DNA of 28,570 bases from positions 1-28,570 of the IMG/VR virus record IMGVR_UViG_3300034521_000115. One strand, given 5' to 3'. Position 1 is the stretch's first letter. Each line of letters begins with the position of its first letter. A program made the translations under genes and the position numbers. The notes under the pieces are model-generated. The model saw only the letters and a list, made by a program, of their open reading frames with translations, was not told where the DNA came from and made no database searches. This DNA comes from a virus. This document shows positions 25,420 to 28,570 of this stretch, one piece after another.

Positions 25420-27902
25420 AAGAACAGGCGACTCGTCAGAATCTTTCGTCTTCTGAGTTGCTTCGGGCTAAGGCTGCCCAACTGGGGGTAAGCAGTGCTG
25501 CAGAAGTGTATATCCGCAAAATAGAGCAGGCCGGAAAAGTCACGCATACGCTGGGGCTGAAAAGTGCGGCTGCCCGCCAGGAGATCGGCGTCCTGATTGG
25601 CGAACTAGCTCGCGGTAATTTCGGCGCACTGAGGGGATCAGGGATAACACTGGCTAACCGTGCAGGATGGATAGATACACTGATGTCTCCGAAAGGCATG
25701 GCGCTCGGCGGTGTTATTGGCGGAATTGCCGCTGCTGTCTATGGCCTGGGTAAAGCCTGGTATGACGGTCAGAAGGAGGGGGAAGAATTTAACCGTCAAC
25801 TGTCGCTGACAGGACATTATGCCGGAATCACCGTCGGACAGTTGTGGACGCTCAGCCGTACCCTTTCCGGAAATGGTATCACGCAACATGCCGCAGCCAG
25901 TGCGCTGGCGCAGGTGGTGGGCAGTGGTGCATTTCGTGGAAACGATATTGGTATGGTGGCGAAAGCTGCCGCGCAGATGGAACGATCGGTTGGCCAGTCA
26001 GTCAGCGATACCATTAATCAGTTTAAGCGGCTGAAGGATGATCCGGTAAATGCAGCGAAGGCACTGGACAACGAACTGCATTTTCTTACCGCCACTCAGC
26101 TCGAACAGATCCGCGTTCTGGGGGAGCAAGGGCGTTCCAGTGATGCCGCCCGGATAGCCATGTCTGCGCTGGCAGAGGAAACCGGTCGGCGTACAACGGA
26201 TATTGATAATAACCTCAATGCGTTGGGCAGTACGCTGAAGTATCTGTCTGATTTGTGGAGCCGTTTCTGGGACACGGCCATGAATATTGGTCGTGAGGAT
26301 TCGCTGGATGAACAGATTGCCACATTACAGGAGAAGGTGGCGCGGGCGAAAAGATTACCCTGGACGGCGTCATCTTCTCAGGTTGAATACGATCAGCAGC
26401 ATCTTAACGACCTTCAGGAGAAAAAACGCCAGAAGGATTTGCAGGATGCAAAAGAGCAGGCTGAGCGGAATTATCAGGAGCAACAGAAACGTCGAAATGC
26501 CGAAAACGCTGCGCTGAACCGGATGAATGAAACGGAAGCGGCACGACATCAGCGGGAAATTGCGCGCATCAATGCCATGCAGTATGCCGATAAATCTGTC
26601 AGGGATGCGGCGATACAACGCGAAAATGAACGTTATGAGAAAACCCTGGCATCCGGTAAGAAAAAAACACCGGAAACCCGTAATGATGAAGCCACCCGTT
26701 TGTTGCTGCAGTTCAGCCAGCAACATGCTCAAGTGGAAGGGCAGATTGCTGCAGCCAGACAGTCAGCGGGCAATGCCATGGACAGGATGACAGAGGCCCA
26801 TAAACAGCTTCTGTCCCTGCAGCAGCGTATCAGTGATTTAGCTGGTAAAAAGCTGACGGCAGATGAAAAGAGCGTGCTGGCCCGTAAAGATGAACTGATT
26901 CAGGCGCTGACACTGTTGGATGCCAGGCAGCAGGAGCTGCAGAAACAGACAGCACTCAACGATCTGAAGAAAAAAGCAGTTCAGCTTACCAGCCAACTGG
27001 CTGAAGAGGAACGCGCTCTGCGCCAGCAACATGATCTGGACATTGCTACTGTCGGGATGGGCGATCAGCAACGGCAGCGTTACCAGGCACAACTGAGCCT
27101 TCGACAGAAATACCAGCAGCAGCTGGAGCAGATGGAGCGTGACAGTCGCCAGAAAGGAACCTGGGGGACGGATGAGTACCGCGAGGCGGAGCGGGTGCTG
27201 ACGGAGAGCCTGAGTCGACAACTGAATGAGAATCGGCGCTACTGGCAACAGCTGGAAATTGCGCAGGGCGACTGGAAAAACGGTGCTTTACGTGCATTTC
27301 AGGATTTCACTGTGGATGCAGATAATACGGCAGGAACAGCAGAACAGTTGTTCTCGTCAGCCTTCAGCAACATGGGGAATGGTCTGGCAACCTTTGTCAC
27401 TACCGGCAAACTCAATTTCAAATCTTTCACTTCATCGCTGTTGTCGGATATGGCAAAAATCCTGGCTCAGGCAACCATGATGAAATCAATAAAAGGGATT
27501 GGCAGTGCGCTGGGATTTGATCTCAGTAACCTTTCTTTTAACGCCAATGGCGGTGTTTATCAGTCTGCAGATTTGAGTCGCTACAGTGGCACGGTGGTTA
27601 GCCGTCCGACGTTTTTTGCTTTTGCCAAAGGGGCTGGTGTGATGGGGGAAGCGGGGCCTGAAGCCATCCTGCCGCTGCGTCGCGGTGCTGACGGTAAGCT
27701 GGGGGTTGTGGCTGATATCGGCGGTTCAGGAATGGCGATGTTCGCCCCGCAGTACAATATCGAGATCAATAACGACGGCACGAACGGGCAGATAGGTCCG
27801 GCGGCACTGAAAGTGGTCTATGACCTTGGTAAAAAAGCCGCTGCGGATTTTATGCAACAGCAGGCTCGTGATGGCGGTCGGTTAAGCGGAGCATATCGGT
27901 AA
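25398..27902 (+). CDS. H: Tape measure protein, C-terminal part
   Basis: The remaining 834 residues of the tape measure. Early hydrophobic segments (about 85-115: PKGMALGGVIGGIAAAVYGL) and a long coiled-coil, glutamine-rich rod (about 300-600) are typical; the C-terminus (FANGGVYQSADLS-like region, then VMGEAGPEAILPLRRGADGK) is the usual gpH ending that contacts the tail tip. With the upstream part, the repaired protein would be about 1,020 residues, longer than the 853 of lambda gpH, implying a tail longer than lambda's. GTG 25398 has no good ribosome binding site, so this part is probably not translated on its own. Confidence 0.88.
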   Translation: MAFIRQLKEQATRQNLSSSELLRAKAAQLGVSSAAEVYIRKIEQAGKVTHTLGLKSAAARQEIGVLIGELARGNFGALRGSGITLANRAGWIDTLMSPKGMALGGVIGGIAAAVYGLGKAWYDGQKEGEEFNRQLSLTGHYAGITVGQLWTLSRTLSGNGITQHAAASALAQVVGSGAFRGNDIGMVAKAAAQMERSVGQSVSDTINQFKRLKDDPVNAAKALDNELHFLTATQLEQIRVLGEQGRSSDAARIAMSALAEETGRRTTDIDNNLNALGSTLKYLSDLWSRFWDTAMNIGREDSLDEQIATLQEKVARAKRLPWTASSSQVEYDQQHLNDLQEKKRQKDLQDAKEQAERNYQEQQKRRNAENAALNRMNETEAARHQREIARINAMQYADKSVRDAAIQRENERYEKTLASGKKKTPETRNDEATRLLLQFSQQHAQVEGQIAAARQSAGNAMDRMTEAHKQLLSLQQRISDLAGKKLTADEKSVLARKDELIQALTLLDARQQELQKQTALNDLKKKAVQLTSQLAEEERALRQQHDLDIATVGMGDQQRQRYQAQLSLRQKYQQQLEQMERDSRQKGTWGTDEYREAERVLTESLSRQLNENRRYWQQLEIAQGDWKNGALRAFQDFTVDADNTAGTAEQLFSSAFSNMGNGLATFVTTGKLNFKSFTSSLLSDMAKILAQATMMKSIKGIGSALGFDLSNLSFNANGGVYQSADLSRYSGTVVSRPTFFAFAKGAGVMGEAGPEAILPLRRGADGKLGVVADIGGSGMAMFAPQYNIEINNDGTNGQIGPAALKVVYDLGKKAAADFMQQQARDGGRLSGAYR

Positions 27903-28231
27903 TGGAGACTTTTCACTGGAAAGTACGCCCAGATATGGCAGTGGCATCAGAGCCAAAAGTGGTGACGGTGAAGCTGGGCGATGGCTATGAACAGCGCCGC
28001 CCGGCGGGACTGAATAACCTGTTGTCGACTTACAGCGTGACGATACGTGTTAGTAAATGCGATCACCCGCCTCTGAAAGCCTTTCTGGAACGACATGGTG
28101 GTGTCCGCGCATTTCAGTGGACGCCGCCATATGACTGGAAACCGATCAGGGTGGTTTGCCGTAAGTGGTCGGCCAGTGTGGGGGCACTGTGGGTGACCGT
28201 GACGGCAGATTTTGAACAAGTCGTGGCGTAA
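27902..28231 (+). CDS. M: Minor tail protein M
   Basis: A 109-residue protein starting in the stop of the tape measure gene (TAATG). Features METFHWKVRPDMAVASEPKV, VKLGDGYEQRRPAGLNNLLS and FQWTPPYDWKPI match lambda gpM (109 residues), part of the tail tip complex. It follows H in the lambda order and precedes L. Confidence 0.93.
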   Translation: METFHWKVRPDMAVASEPKVVTVKLGDGYEQRRPAGLNNLLSTYSVTIRVSKCDHPPLKAFLERHGGVRAFQWTPPYDWKPIRVVCRKWSASVGALWVTVTADFEQVVA

Positions 28232-28241
28232 GGAGATACGG

Positions 28242-28570
28242 ATGCAGGATATTCCGCAGGCTACACATCACGAGGCGATCCGCCTCACGCAGTCGGCTCA
28301 GGTGGTGCTCTGGGAAATTGATCTGACGGAAGTCGGGGGCGAACGTTACTTTTTCTGTAATGAGCAGAATGAAAAAGGCGAAGCTGTCACCTGGCAGGGG
28401 CGACTGTATCAGGCATATCCCATTCAGGGGGCAGGCTTTGAGCTGAACGGTAAAGGAGCCAGCGCCAGACCAACGCTGAGTGTGTCAAATTTGCACGGTA
28501 TGGTCACAGGAATGGCGGAGGATCTGCAAAGCCTTGTCGGTGGTACGGTGATCCGGCGTAAGGTTTACGC
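28242..28570 (+). CDS. L: Minor tail protein L, N-terminal part
   Basis: ATG 28242 follows AAGGAG at 28229-28234. The visible 109 residues begin MQDIPQATHHEAIRLTQSAQ and include LWEIDLTEVGGERYFFCNEQ and GAGFELNGKGASARPTLSVS, as in lambda gpL, an iron-sulphur cluster-containing tail tip protein. The gene continues beyond the window, so the cysteine ligands cannot be checked. Confidence 0.92.
   Translation, partial: MQDIPQATHHEAIRLTQSAQVVLWEIDLTEVGGERYFFCNEQNEKGEAVTWQGRLYQAYPIQGAGFELNGKGASARPTLSVSNLHGMVTGMAEDLQSLVGGTVIRRKVY

Overview
This window is most of a lambda-like (cos-packaging, siphovirus-type) prophage of an enterobacterium, most likely Escherichia or a close relative. The grounds are a Ral/e14-style immunity region, a RusA resolvase, a KilA-N and DUF968 gene pair, an antiterminator Q, tRNA-Thr(TGT) and tRNA-Gly(TCC) genes almost identical to the E. 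coli thrU and glyT genes as I remember them, a DicF-like small RNA, and a lambda-order morphogenesis block. Nothing was searched; all family names come from reading the protein sequences.

Layout. 1-1480: left arm. The first ten codons of an excisionase-like gene run leftward off the window, preceded by a DicF-like RNA (194-254, minus). Against this leftward direction lies a small plus-strand unit (526-1259) encoding a two-helix membrane protein of SLATT type and three proline-rich basic microproteins. A boxA-like nut element and tandem operator-like sites (1400-1440) lie between this unit and the repressor. 1493-2282: CI-type S24 repressor (minus) and the right operator region. 2283-7553: rightward early operon: Cro-like, YmfL-like, two small proteins, an O-like replication initiator with five internal iterons (a probable origin), PerC-like, LexA-DNA-binding-domain protein, RusA, KilA-N, DUF968/HNH and Q.

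7560-10240: late leader region. It holds a minus-strand membrane-protein moron broken by a stop codon, a candidate promoter, two tRNA genes, then about 850 bases with almost no coding potential but very extensive RNA secondary structure (stems of 15, 10, 8, 8 and 23 bp, one possible pseudoknot, a GAAA tetraloop and several terminators). 10251-11860: lysis cassette (two holin-like proteins, GH108 endolysin, overlapping Rz/Rz1 spanins). 12056-15116: accessory genes (rha with a structured leader, acidic protein, glycine-rich membrane protein, HNH endonuclease, a scrap of a second spanin gene, a 37-residue minus-strand membrane peptide, a leader peptide and another membrane protein). 15170-15330: candidate cos site with an IHF-box match. 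15387-28570: packaging, head and tail genes in lambda order, ending inside the L-like tail gene.

The genes would work together as a standard temperate phage: repressor and operators keep lysogeny, early genes replicate the genome, Q opens the late transcript through tRNAs, structured RNA and lysis into morphogenesis. Three lesions (nonsense in the moron at 8486-8488, frameshift in the PerC-like gene near 4395-4399, frameshift in the tape-measure gene near 25385-25389) suggest the prophage may be partly defective, unless they are sequencing errors. The two most interesting novelties are the proline-rich peptide/SLATT unit in the immunity region and the large ornate RNA downstream of the tRNA genes.
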